Positions 9,038-17,655 are shown, counted from the first letter of the stretch. The stretch is 17,655 bases of DNA from Chloroflexota bacterium (GCA_005889285.1 VBFF01000115.1:1-17655), one strand, 5' to 3'. Made by a program: numbers and translations. Notes: generated from the letters alone by a model not told the origin.

Positions 9038-10591
9038 ATGCCGCTTGCGGCGCAGGCACTGCTCCCATTTCTTGCGCTGCTGGGAGCGGCGACGATCGTT
9101 CAACGACGACCGCGCCAAGCGTCGAACGGCTGGATCTCCGTCGGCGCGACCGGCGCGGCCGGGATCATCGCCATGGTCGAGCTGCTGCGCCTGGCGCCCG
9201 GCGAGCACGTCGATGTGCCGTATCTGACGACCTTCCCCTACGCCGACCTCGCCATCCGGCTCGACGGTCTTTCGCTGGCATTTGCGAGTGTCACGCTCGT
9301 TACCGCCGCCTTGCTCATGCTGGCACGGCTGCGACTCCATGGCGATCGAAGGGATCCCTGGTTTTCGTGGCTGCTAACCGCCGCCGCCACCTGCGCTGTG
9401 ATCTTTGCCCATAACCTGCTGCTGGTTTACATCGCCTTACAGCTGCTGACGCTTGCCTGGACAGGGGCACTGGACGAGACCGCGCGACGGCGTCGCAAGC
9501 TTCGCCTCAGCGTCCAGGTTGCGGACATCGGGCTCTTACTCGCCGCGGCCAGCGCGATTCAATCGGTCGGAACCAGCGGCTTCTCGGGCGTGCCCTCAGA
9601 TACCTTCGCACTGCCCGCGTTCGTCCTCGTCCTGCTGCCGGTCGTGGCGCGGGTCGCGGCCCTGGCGGTCACCGCGGGCGGGCCCCAGGCGACGGTGGCT
9701 TTCGAGCCCGCGATCGTCTGGGTCGCGCCCGCAGGATATCTGCTCATGCGCATGCTGGCGCTCATGGGCGGCCGTCTCCCTGACCGCCCGACGGCAGTCG
9801 TGCTCTTCGCGGCCGCCACGCTGGTGGCGCTGGCGATGGCCGCGCTCGCGCTTCTGGAACGCTCGGGCGCGCGCCGCGCCGCGCTCTTGCTGGTCGCGCA
9901 TGCCGCGCTGGCGCTGGCGCTCTCAACCGGCGCCGATCCGCTCATGACCGTGGCGTGCACCTGGCTCTGGCTGCTGCTCGTGCCGCTCGCCGGGGTGGCC
10001 AGTGTTCGGGTCGCGGCGGGTTCGGCGCCGGAGACGCTCACGCTCGTGAACCTCGCCATGATCCCGGGCAGTCCCACGTTCGTTGGCCTCTGGCTGGGCG
10101 GCCTTGCGCTGAACGCTCGCGGGCTCCTCTTCGGCGTCATCCCCGTGGGCGTCGGCGTCGCATTGTCGGCGGTCGCCGCGCTCGGCCGTCTCAAGCGGCC
10201 GCGATCGTTCCACGTTGATCCCCCCACCGTCTGGGCCCTGGGACTTTTGCTGATCGCCGCCCTTCCGATTGTCGTCATGGGCCGTCTCGTGGTGCCGGCG
10301 GCGGCGACCGTTCGACTGGTTCCCGGAGGAACGGTCGCGACCAGTCCATTCGGGATCGTCGCCGGCGGCCGTGCCTGGCCGGCCCTGGTCGTATCGCTCG
10401 TGGTGGCGGTGGTGCTGGGCTTTGCCGTTTGGCGGCTGCGCCTGAAAGCCCCGACCCTGGCCTTCCCCAAATGGGGAGGGAAGATCAAAGCTCCCACCGT
10501 GCCAGCCATGCCGACGATGCCGCCGTGGGGTCGATTCGTGTTGTGGGGCGCCTTTGCCGTGGCGGTCTACAACGTCCTGACGCGGCCATGA
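9038..10591 (+). CDS. Polytopic membrane protein, divergent NuoL/M/N (Mrp antiporter-like) homologue
   Basis: This 517-residue hydrophobic protein has an estimated 13-15 membrane segments. Parts resemble complex I / Mrp / group 4 hydrogenase antiporter subunits: ADLAIRLDGLSLAFASVTL (69-87) like the N-terminal LDGLSL helix, AHNLLLVYIALQLLTL (124-139) like the conserved NLLLFYVFWEL helix, and LVNLAMIPGSPTFVGLWLGG (336-355) like the GLPPxxGFxGK segment. However, the helix glutamate is Gln135, the TM7 Lys region reads VVARVAALAV with Arg205, and the HTWLPDAH loop is missing. Proton pumping by the usual route is therefore unlikely. A Pro/Lys segment (470-496) precedes a final helix. No other nuo gene is nearby. 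ATG 9038 is the start; the stop overlaps the next gene's ATG. The family assignment is by eye and moderate only. Confidence 0.6.
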   Translation: MPLAAQALLPFLALLGAATIVQRRPRQASNGWISVGATGAAGIIAMVELLRLAPGEHVDVPYLTTFPYADLAIRLDGLSLAFASVTLVTAALLMLARLRLHGDRRDPWFSWLLTAAATCAVIFAHNLLLVYIALQLLTLAWTGALDETARRRRKLRLSVQVADIGLLLAAASAIQSVGTSGFSGVPSDTFALPAFVLVLLPVVARVAALAVTAGGPQATVAFEPAIVWVAPAGYLLMRMLALMGGRLPDRPTAVVLFAAATLVALAMAALALLERSGARRAALLLVAHAALALALSTGADPLMTVACTWLWLLLVPLAGVASVRVAAGSAPETLTLVNLAMIPGSPTFVGLWLGGLALNARGLLFGVIPVGVGVALSAVAALGRLKRPRSFHVDPPTVWALGLLLIAALPIVVMGRLVVPAAATVRLVPGGTVATSPFGIVAGGRAWPALVVSLVVAVVLGFAVWRLRLKAPTLAFPKWGGKIKAPTVPAMPTMPPWGRFVLWGAFAVAVYNVLTRP

Positions 10592-12162
10592 TCCTCTACA
10601 TCCCGGCGGCGCTCTTTGTCGTGAGCCTGCTGATGGCGTATGGGAGCGCCGGGCGAAGACGCCAGGCGGCAACGGTCGGCACCCTGGCCGCGGCCGCGTG
10701 GTCGCTCGCGCTGCTGGTCGACCCCGCATCGGTGACATGGGCGATCGGGCCGATCGGCGCATCCCTGCTCTTGGCGCGCCCGGGGAAGCGCGTCAACTCG
10801 AGCTTCGAGGGACTGACCCGACGCATCGCCACCATCGCGATCGCCTTGCTCGTCGCGCTCTTGATCGCGTCGCGGCTCCCGGTCGGAGAGAACCCGCTGC
10901 TGCTCAGCGCTGTGCCCTGGTTCCTCGCCGCACTCGGGGCCGCCTGGTTTACGAGCCCGATCGACCAGCCCGAGCGCCTGCAGGGCCAGGTCCTCATGGT
11001 GGCGGCCGTGGCAGCCGTGATCCTCGCTGCCGTCCCGGCCGGACCGGTGACGGCCGGCCTGGCGGGAGCCACGGCCCTGATGCCGATTGCCGGCGAGCGC
11101 TGGCGCCTGCCGGGCCCGTTCCAGCTTCCGGTGAGCCTGACCATGCTGGGGCTCGCGGCCGTCGCGGTCGTCGTCGCGGGACTCGGCACGTCGATCGCCC
11201 GCATCGTCCTCTTTGATGTTTCGGTCGACGTGAGCGGGGCGATCCTGCTGGCCAGCGCCGTGCTGCTGGTCGCGGGCGCCGCCCTCACGCCCATCGGGTC
11301 CGAGTGGACCGCGCTGCTGGGGGTCCTGGTCGTCAGCGCGTCGGCACCCAGTTTGCGGTGGGCGGCATTGGGGGCATTGATCGCGGTGGCAACGGTGCTG
11401 GCGAAGGAGGGGGAGCACCTGGCGTGGATCGCCTTCGGTGTGCTTGGCCTGACACCGGTGCTCCAGGGAGTGGCGACCTCGACGTCCACGTCGACCGCCC
11501 GCGTGCAAGCCGTGGCACTCGCACTGGGCCTCGTCCTCATCGTGCTGGCCTCGCGGGTCGGAGTGATCCGCATCCTGGTGCTCCCCACCGCCGGGTTTCT
11601 GGTGATGCTCGCTCTGACCACCGTGACCTCGTCGAATCTCGTTCGGTTGCAGTGGATCACCGCAATTGGCGCCGTGCTGCTGGTGTCGCGCATGGTGCTC
11701 GCGTGGCTCATCGACCGCAGCGGCCGTCCGGCGATCGTCCGCGACCAGCTGCTCTTCGCCCTGCTCTTGCTCGGGATCAGCGCGCGTGACGCGCTCGGGC
11801 TTGGCGCGCTGGCCGCAGCCCTGCTTCTCATCGACCTCGCCATCGTCCGGGTCGAGGTGATGCCGGAGCGCTGGTCGGGCACGGCCGCCCGGCTCGTGCT
11901 GCTCGCCCGATCCAACTGGCCGCCGGCGGTAACCTTCGCCGGCGCGTCGATGGCGGTCATCGCCGCGCTCCAGGCGAGCCTTGCCCTCGGCGTGCTGGCC
12001 GCGCTCCTCCTCGCCGGGCTGCAGCTGGCGCCGCTGCTCGACGGTCACGCGCTGGCGCCATCGCCGGAGCGGCCGCGCTCGCCACTCGGATGGGTCGTTC
12101 CCGCCGTGTCGATCGCGTGCGGGGTCGCGCCCGCCCTGCTGCTGCGCTTGCTCCGTTTCTGA
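10588..12162 (+). CDS. Polytopic membrane protein, possible second divergent antiporter-like subunit
   Basis: This 524-residue protein, very rich in Ala, Leu and Val, has roughly 14-16 predicted membrane helices. Its ATG overlaps the upstream stop (ATGA, 10588-10591), so the two are probably translated together and may form a complex. I do not recognise the family with confidence. The segment LLARSNWPPAVTFAGASMAV (S442-N443-W444-P445-P446 at its core) and the helices around it resemble the C-terminal GLPPTAGFVGK region of NuoN-like proteins, but the conserved charged residues are absent. There are no soluble domains, cysteine motifs or signal peptide beyond the first helix, and a short Ser/Thr repeat (STSTST) lies in one loop. 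The frame is open upstream to 10429 but that part overlaps the previous gene and is not membrane-like. It is followed by maf after 14 nt. Function unknown. Confidence 0.6.
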   Translation: MILYIPAALFVVSLLMAYGSAGRRRQAATVGTLAAAAWSLALLVDPASVTWAIGPIGASLLLARPGKRVNSSFEGLTRRIATIAIALLVALLIASRLPVGENPLLLSAVPWFLAALGAAWFTSPIDQPERLQGQVLMVAAVAAVILAAVPAGPVTAGLAGATALMPIAGERWRLPGPFQLPVSLTMLGLAAVAVVVAGLGTSIARIVLFDVSVDVSGAILLASAVLLVAGAALTPIGSEWTALLGVLVVSASAPSLRWAALGALIAVATVLAKEGEHLAWIAFGVLGLTPVLQGVATSTSTSTARVQAVALALGLVLIVLASRVGVIRILVLPTAGFLVMLALTTVTSSNLVRLQWITAIGAVLLVSRMVLAWLIDRSGRPAIVRDQLLFALLLLGISARDALGLGALAAALLLIDLAIVRVEVMPERWSGTAARLVLLARSNWPPAVTFAGASMAVIAALQASLALGVLAALLLAGLQLAPLLDGHALAPSPERPRSPLGWVVPAVSIACGVAPALLLRLLRF

Positions 12163-12164
12163 TC

Positions 12165-12171
12165 GGGGAGG
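12165..12171 (+). promoter_or_regulatory. Ribosome binding site deciding the maf start
   Basis: GGGGAGG ends 5 nt before GTG 12177. It fixes this GTG as the maf start although the frame is open further upstream into the preceding gene. Confidence 0.65.
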
Positions 12172-12176
12172 TCTTC

Positions 12177-12851
12177 GTGCGACCGATCGTGCTGGCGTCG
12201 ACATCCCCGAGGCGGATCGACCTTCTCACGCAGTCGGGCGTTTTGTTCCGGGCCGTGGCGCCTGGAATCGATGAGCGGCCGCCGGCGCCGCTCGGACCAC
12301 TGCGCTACGTCGCCTGGGCCGCCGCCGCGAAGGCGCACGCCGTCGCCAGGCGGACGCCGGGGGCAATCGTGGTCGCCGCCGACACCGAGGTGGTCCGCGA
12401 GCGACGCATCTATGGGAAGCCGGGCGACCGCCGCCAGGCCGCCGCCTTCCTGCGGTCACTCTCCGGGCGACGGCACCAGGTTTATACCGCGGTGCACGTG
12501 ATCGACCGCCGTTCCGGATGCGAGGCCCACGGAATCTCGCGGACGGATGTCACGATGCGTGAACTTTCCCCGAGGGTGATCGCGGCTTACGTCCGGACGG
12601 GCGAAGCGCAGGATAAGGCCGGTGCCTACGCTATACAGGGCGAGGGCCACCGGCTGGTCAAATCGATCCGCGGGCCCTACGACAACGTCGTTGGGATGCC
12701 GATGCGCCTGCTGACGCGCTTGCTGGGCGAATGCGGGATCCCGCTTCCGTTGAAGAATCCGGATGGGCCCAAAGTCACTCAGAAACGTCTCAAACGCTCT
12801 CGCCGTCAGCCTGCTGCTGAGCCCGGTAGCGCTGGCCGCCTGCACCGGTAG
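12177..12851 (+). CDS. maf: Maf-family nucleoside triphosphate pyrophosphatase
   Basis: Maf proteins hydrolyse dTTP, UTP or modified pyrimidine nucleotides to the monophosphate and pyrophosphate, acting as house-cleaning enzymes. Seen motifs: ASTSPRR (7-13), AADTEVV with Asp69 (68-73), GKP (80-82), RRHQVYTAV (98-106), DKAGAYAIQGEG (146-157) and GPYDNVVGMPM (166-176). Together they define the family; the DKAGAY/IQG pattern fits the dTTP/UTP type. Start GTG 12177 has a good Shine-Dalgarno, giving 224 residues. The fold normally ends near residue 192; here a basic tail of about 30 residues (PKVTQKRLKRSRRQ and on) overlaps out of frame with the signal peptide of the next gene for 89 nt. This tail may be a neutral read-on after loss of the ancestral stop. 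Confidence 0.93.
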   Translation: MRPIVLASTSPRRIDLLTQSGVLFRAVAPGIDERPPAPLGPLRYVAWAAAAKAHAVARRTPGAIVVAADTEVVRERRIYGKPGDRRQAAAFLRSLSGRRHQVYTAVHVIDRRSGCEAHGISRTDVTMRELSPRVIAAYVRTGEAQDKAGAYAIQGEGHRLVKSIRGPYDNVVGMPMRLLTRLLGECGIPLPLKNPDGPKVTQKRLKRSRRQPAAEPGSAGRLHR

Positions 12852-14103
12852 CGAAACCTCGCGCCTGGTGATCACGCAGACCACCGACGCGCCAGCCGGC
12901 GCCGACCACAAGGGCCACGTGTCGCCCGGCGTCTTCACCGGAATCACCGTCTCGATCCGCAACACCGGCGCGGGCGCGGCGCGCGGCGTCGTCGTCGAAG
13001 AAGTCCTGCCCGACGGGTTTCATTACTACGACTTGACAACGCTGGGCGGCAATGCGATCCGGACGGCGACCAGCGATCCCGGACCCAAAGGCAATCCATC
13101 CTGGGGAACCTGGACAATCCCGGCAGGGACCGGCAATACCGTGAGCGCCCTGGTGTTGAGCTTCACGGTCCAGGTGCCACTGAATCCGGGCGACTACAAG
13201 AACCAGGTCAAGCTCACCACCTCGACCGGCGTGGAGATCGACCAGGGTGATCCGGTCGCGATCGTCGTCGAACCGCGCCCCTCGCTGACCCTGACGGTGG
13301 CCGCGGCGGCCGGCCAGGTGACCACCGGCGGCCTGGCGACCTACGTGATTTCGGTCGCCAACGTTGGCTCCGCAGTCGCCAAGCGGGTGGTGGTCTCCGT
13401 GAGCCTGGCGCCCGGCTTCCTCTACAGCACGACCACCAGCTACGAAGGCAATGGTCTGCGGGTGGCGACCGTCGATCCTCCAGCGAACAGCCTCCTTCCT
13501 CTCTGGTCGTCGTGGGATATCCCGGGAGCCATTAATGGAGCCCCGGGCCTGGTGCGCCTCACCTTTCAAGCCAGGATCCTTGCCGCCGTGGCCCCCGGAC
13601 TGTACAACCTGACGGCGTCGGTGACCAGCGCCGCGGATGTCCCGCCGCAAACCCTGGGCAACGCCGCCCCGGTCTCCGTGGGCAAGGGCACCAAGCTCCC
13701 CGTCACGATGACCGTCGCGCCCACCGCCCCCTATGCCGGCCAAAACGGCACGGTCACATACGTCATCACGGTCGAGAACGACAGCAACGATGCCGCCCAG
13801 TGGGTGACGGTGACCGACACCCTTCCACAAGGCTTTGCCTACCAGTCGACCGGCAGCGTCGTGATCAATGGCAAGAGCGTCGCTTCGCGCCTACAGCCCG
13901 CCGCCGGCTCCCCCACGCCGCAGTGGGGACCCTTTGTGGTACCGGCCGGCGGGTTCAATGGCGCCACGCTGGTCATCACCTTCACCGCGAAGCTCAGCGG
14001 GGCCTCGCTCGGGCCGCACGCCAACGTCGTTTCCGGCAACAGCACCAATGCCCAGATGATCGGCGGGTCCGACCAGTCGCCGGTGATCGTGACGGCGGGT
14101 TAA
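12763..14103 (+). CDS. Lipoprotein with three DUF11-like Ig-fold repeats
   Basis: A lipoprotein signal peptide is clear: basic start (MGPKSLRN), hydrophobic core, and lipobox ALAAC with Cys27, implying lipid anchoring outside the cytoplasmic membrane. The 446-residue mature part is rich in Thr, Val and Gly and contains three repeats of about 135 residues (about 35-172, 174-308 and 311-446). Each has a start like TYVISVANVGSAVAKRVVV, a middle xLPxGFxY motif (VLPDGFHYYD, LAPGFLYST, TLPQGFAYQS), then a W-containing turn (WGTWTIPAG, WSSWDIPG, WGPFVVPAG) and a final LxxTFxA-type strand. This matches the DUF11 (PF01345) surface repeat family. There are no catalytic motifs; a structural or adhesive wall role is inferred. 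Start ATG 12763 lies inside the maf 3' end, and only a weak GAAG precedes it. DUF3105 follows after 49 nt. Confidence 0.85.
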   Translation: MGPKSLRNVSNALAVSLLLSPVALAACTGSETSRLVITQTTDAPAGADHKGHVSPGVFTGITVSIRNTGAGAARGVVVEEVLPDGFHYYDLTTLGGNAIRTATSDPGPKGNPSWGTWTIPAGTGNTVSALVLSFTVQVPLNPGDYKNQVKLTTSTGVEIDQGDPVAIVVEPRPSLTLTVAAAAGQVTTGGLATYVISVANVGSAVAKRVVVSVSLAPGFLYSTTTSYEGNGLRVATVDPPANSLLPLWSSWDIPGAINGAPGLVRLTFQARILAAVAPGLYNLTASVTSAADVPPQTLGNAAPVSVGKGTKLPVTMTVAPTAPYAGQNGTVTYVITVENDSNDAAQWVTVTDTLPQGFAYQSTGSVVINGKSVASRLQPAAGSPTPQWGPFVVPAGGFNGATLVITFTAKLSGASLGPHANVVSGNSTNAQMIGGSDQSPVIVTAG

Positions 14104-14152
14104 CGCTGCGGATGCGTTTGATGAGCCGGTCCGTTTGGGAGAATGAGGGGCA

Positions 14153-14815
14153 GTGTCCAGGACTCAGCGGGAACTGAAGGCGCTGCGGCAGCAGCAGCGC
14201 GAAGAGGCCGCGGCGCGCCAGCGCGGCCGCGACCGCCGCAACCTGTTCATCATCGGCGGCATCCTGGGGACGGCCGCCGTCGCGATCCTGATCGTCGCGC
14301 TCGCCCTCAACCATGCCGCCCGGGTCTCGAATCAGAACCGGCTGCCGTTCCAGACGGTGAGTGGCACCGTGGGTACGGCCGTTCCCGACGAGGGCCGAAA
14401 CCACGTCGACCCCTCGACCACCCCCACCTACAAGTTCTATCCGCCCGCCTCAGGCCCGCACTACTCCGCGCAGGGCATTGCCCCCGTCTCCTGGCAGACG
14501 ATCGCCACCCTGCAGGAGGGCCAGTACATTCACAACCTCGAGCACGGCGGGATCGCGATCCTCTATGACTGTCCATCGGGCACGGACTGCACCACGCTGA
14601 AGAACGCGCTCGAGAACTACGTCACCAACCTGGCGCCCGTCGAGCCGACCTACGGCGAGATCAAGGTCGTCCTCACCCCCTACAGCAGGGGGATGCAGAA
14701 GAAAATCGCGCTGGTCGCCTGGGACTACATCGAGTTCCTGGACTCGTACGATCAGGCCGAGATCACCCGTTTCTACGAGAACCACGTCAACCACGGGCCC
14801 GAGCAGATTCCCTAG
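14153..14815 (+). CDS. DUF3105 family membrane-anchored protein
   Basis: This 220-residue protein has a very basic, Gln/Arg-rich cytosolic head (residues 1-30), one membrane segment (about 31-52) and an extracytoplasmic domain. The domain has the DUF3105 (PF11303) hallmarks: YPPASGPHYS (H103), YIHNLEHGGIAILYDC (H127, H131, C140) and a C-terminal HVNHGPE (H211, H214), plus a second cysteine, C146, six residues after C140. The clustered histidines suggest metal binding, and the Cys pair could form a disulfide; both are inference, since the family has no established function. GTG 14153 is the start, preceded at close range by GAGGGG (14145-14150). Its stop codon abuts the rplU leader. Members are frequent in Actinobacteria and Chloroflexota. 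Confidence 0.88.
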   Translation: MSRTQRELKALRQQQREEAAARQRGRDRRNLFIIGGILGTAAVAILIVALALNHAARVSNQNRLPFQTVSGTVGTAVPDEGRNHVDPSTTPTYKFYPPASGPHYSAQGIAPVSWQTIATLQEGQYIHNLEHGGIAILYDCPSGTDCTTLKNALENYVTNLAPVEPTYGEIKVVLTPYSRGMQKKIALVAWDYIEFLDSYDQAEITRFYENHVNHGPEQIP

Positions 14816-14832
14816 TGGTAGACTACAAAGTC

Positions 14833-14846
14833 GCGCCCGGGGGCGC
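14833..14846 (+). promoter_or_regulatory. Short GC-rich hairpin just before rplU
   Basis: GCGCC (14833-14837) and GGCGC (14842-14846) can pair around a CGGG loop. The stem ends 7 nt before ATG 14854 and includes the G-run that is the only Shine-Dalgarno-like sequence. It could hide the ribosome binding site and allow regulation of the ribosomal protein genes. Only 5 bp, so weak. Confidence 0.3.
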
Positions 14847-14853
14847 TATATCC

Positions 14854-15288
14854 ATGTTTGCCATCGTTGCCACCAGCGGAAAACAGTTTCGGGTGTCGGA
14901 GGGCGACCGAATCGTGGTCGATCGGGTGTCTGCCAAGGTCGGCGAGACCGTACGCCTCGATTCCGTCTTGATGCTGGGTGGGGACGGCGGGCCGACGGTG
15001 GGGACGCCCTTCGTTTCCGGGGCGGCGGTCGAGGCGACCGTGGTCTCGCACCGAGCCGGCGACAAGGTGATCGTGTTCAAGTTCGAGGCTCGCAAGCGGA
15101 AGCGGCGCAAGACCGGACACCGCCAACAGCTCTCCGAGCTGCGCATCGGCGCCATCCGGACACCCGGCGCGGGGACGGGCGCCCGACCGGCCGCGAGTGA
15201 GCAGCCGGTGAAGGCGGCACGGGCGGCGAGCCCGCGACCCGCCACGAAAACTCGGAAAGCCGCTGCATCGAAGACCACCCAGGAGTAA
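14854..15288 (+). CDS. rplU: 50S ribosomal protein bL21
   Basis: bL21 binds 23S rRNA in the large subunit. ATG 14854 gives the typical start MFAIVATSGKQFRVSEGD; the GTG at 14815 in the same frame would add 13 residues not found in the family. The signature KRKRRKTGHRQQLSELRI (81-98) is intact. The conserved protein normally ends near residue 101-103; here a further 42 residues, rich in Ala, Pro, Lys and Arg, extend to residue 144. This basic low-complexity tail probably contacts rRNA or is disordered. The gene precedes rpmA by 3 nt, the standard rplU-rpmA-obgE order. Confidence 0.96.
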   Translation: MFAIVATSGKQFRVSEGDRIVVDRVSAKVGETVRLDSVLMLGGDGGPTVGTPFVSGAAVEATVVSHRAGDKVIVFKFEARKRKRRKTGHRQQLSELRIGAIRTPGAGTGARPAASEQPVKAARAASPRPATKTRKAAASKTTQE

Positions 15289-15291
15289 GAC

Positions 15292-15552
15292 ATGGCACAT
15301 AAGAAAGGCGCAGGTAGCTCACGGAACGGACGCGACAGCGTCGGCCAGCGGCTGGGCATGAAGACGGGCGCGGGTCAATCGGTGAATGCCGGCACCATCC
15401 TGCTTCGCCAGCGGGGCACGGCGATCTTTCCCGGGACCAACGTCGGCATGGGGCGCGACCACACCCTGTTCGCGCTGGTCGACGGCGTGGTCCGCTTCGA
15501 GCGAACGGGGCACGGCCGCAAGAAAGTCTCCGTGCTCGCCGAAGCCGTCTAA
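15292..15552 (+). CDS. rpmA: 50S ribosomal protein bL27
   Basis: bL27 sits near the peptidyl transferase centre, with its N-terminal tail reaching towards the tRNA ends. The 86-residue product begins [20 protein letters not shown] directly, with no cleavable N-terminal extension of the kind processed by Prp in Firmicutes. The core motifs [16 protein letters not shown] and [19 protein letters not shown] are canonical. AGGAG at 15281-15285, inside the end of rplU, is spaced 6 nt from the ATG. Length and sequence are typical and nothing is missing. Confidence 0.98.
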   Translation: MAHKKGAGSSRNGRDSVGQRLGMKTGAGQSVNAGTILLRQRGTAIFPGTNVGMGRDHTLFALVDGVVRFERTGHGRKKVSVLAEAV

Positions 15553-17458
<1,906 letters not shown>

Positions 17459-17473
17459 TGCACCGTGACAAAT

Positions 17474-17482
17474 TGCGATAAT
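17474..17482 (+). promoter_or_regulatory. Candidate extended -10 promoter for rsfS
   Basis: TGC (17474-17476) directly precedes GATAAT (17477-17482), an extended -10 element with one mismatch to TATAAT, in the locally AT-rich 31-nt gap after nadD. The expected start would be at about 17489-17490, exactly the GTG of rsfS, which lacks a visible Shine-Dalgarno. This suggests a leaderless message. A -35 box is weak or absent. Confidence 0.4.
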
Positions 17483-17489
17483 TAGCTCG

Positions 17490-17655
17490 GTGACCCCCCT
17501 TCAGCTCAGCCGGCTCATTGCGAACGCGGCTGCCGAGAAGAAGGCGCGGGGGATCGTCCGGCTCGACATCCGGCAAAAGAGCTCGATCGCGGATTACTTC
17601 GTGATTTGCGAAGGTGACACCGACCGGCAGGTGCGCGCGATCACCGACTCCATCG
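17490..17655 (+). CDS. rsfS: Ribosomal silencing factor RsfS (Iojap family), 3' partial
   Basis: RsfS binds protein uL14 on the 50S subunit and blocks joining of the 30S subunit when nutrients are short. The window holds the first 55 residues. Reading from GTG 17490 gives MTPLQLSRLIANAAAEKKAR, then GIVRLDIRQKSSIADYFVIC and EGDTDRQVRAITDSI. The (V)LD-[IL]R..S.I.DYFVI...[ST]..QV.AI pattern is the Iojap hallmark. The frame is still open at the last base, so the C-terminal half lies beyond the window. nadD ends 31 nt upstream, and a possible own promoter lies in the gap. Confidence 0.93.
   Translation, partial: MTPLQLSRLIANAAAEKKARGIVRLDIRQKSSIADYFVICEGDTDRQVRAITDSI

Noticed and set aside
11480-11500. 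Short TCGACGTCCACGTCGACC repeat as a binding site
   Set aside because: It encodes an STSTST loop inside a membrane protein, so codon repetition explains it.
10567-12204. 545-codon open frame on the - strand
   Set aside because: It lies antisense to the second polytopic membrane gene. Its product is a low-complexity Arg/Asp/Gln/His mix typical of the complement of GC-rich hydrophobic coding DNA.
14117-14144. Promoter before the DUF3105 gene (TTGATG ... GAGAAT)
   Set aside because: The spacing is only 15 nt and both boxes have two mismatches, so it is no better than chance.

Overview
This 17.7 kb window is GC-rich, almost fully coding, and every recognised gene lies on the + strand with short gaps or small overlaps. 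Frequent GTG and TTG starts, a lipoprotein, a DUF3105 membrane protein, and housekeeping genes in an order common in Gram-positive-like lineages suggest a terrabacterial organism. Chloroflexota or Dormibacterota-like bacteria would fit, but this is inference from gene content and base composition, not a database result.

Layout: (1) Positions 1-5889 hold a proteostasis block: trigger factor (5' end cut by the window edge), clpP, clpX and lon. clpP/clpX overlap by ATGA. A TATAAT box and a 9-bp hairpin sit in the 82-nt tig-clpP gap. (2) valS occupies 5902-8505. (3) Positions 8546-12162 hold three less ordinary genes: a two-TM protein with eight cysteines in four CxxC knuckles (double zinc ribbon), then two large polytopic membrane proteins joined by an ATGA overlap. 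The first, and less clearly the second, resemble complex I / Mrp antiporter subunits (NuoL/M/N) that have lost the charged residues used in proton transfer. (4) maf (12177-12851) overlaps out of frame with a lipoprotein carrying three DUF11-like repeats, followed by a membrane-anchored DUF3105 protein. (5) Positions 14854-17655 hold a ribosome/GTPase/NAD block: rplU, rpmA, obgE, nadD and the start of rsfS, which runs off the end.

The two outer blocks are conserved housekeeping: co-translational folding and ATP-dependent proteolysis on one side, large-subunit proteins and assembly or silencing factors on the other. The middle carries an envelope-directed set of genes of largely unknown role, which is the most interesting part of the window. 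No gene-free stretch longer than 100 bases exists. I saw no tRNA, rRNA, CRISPR array, insertion sequence or phage gene.
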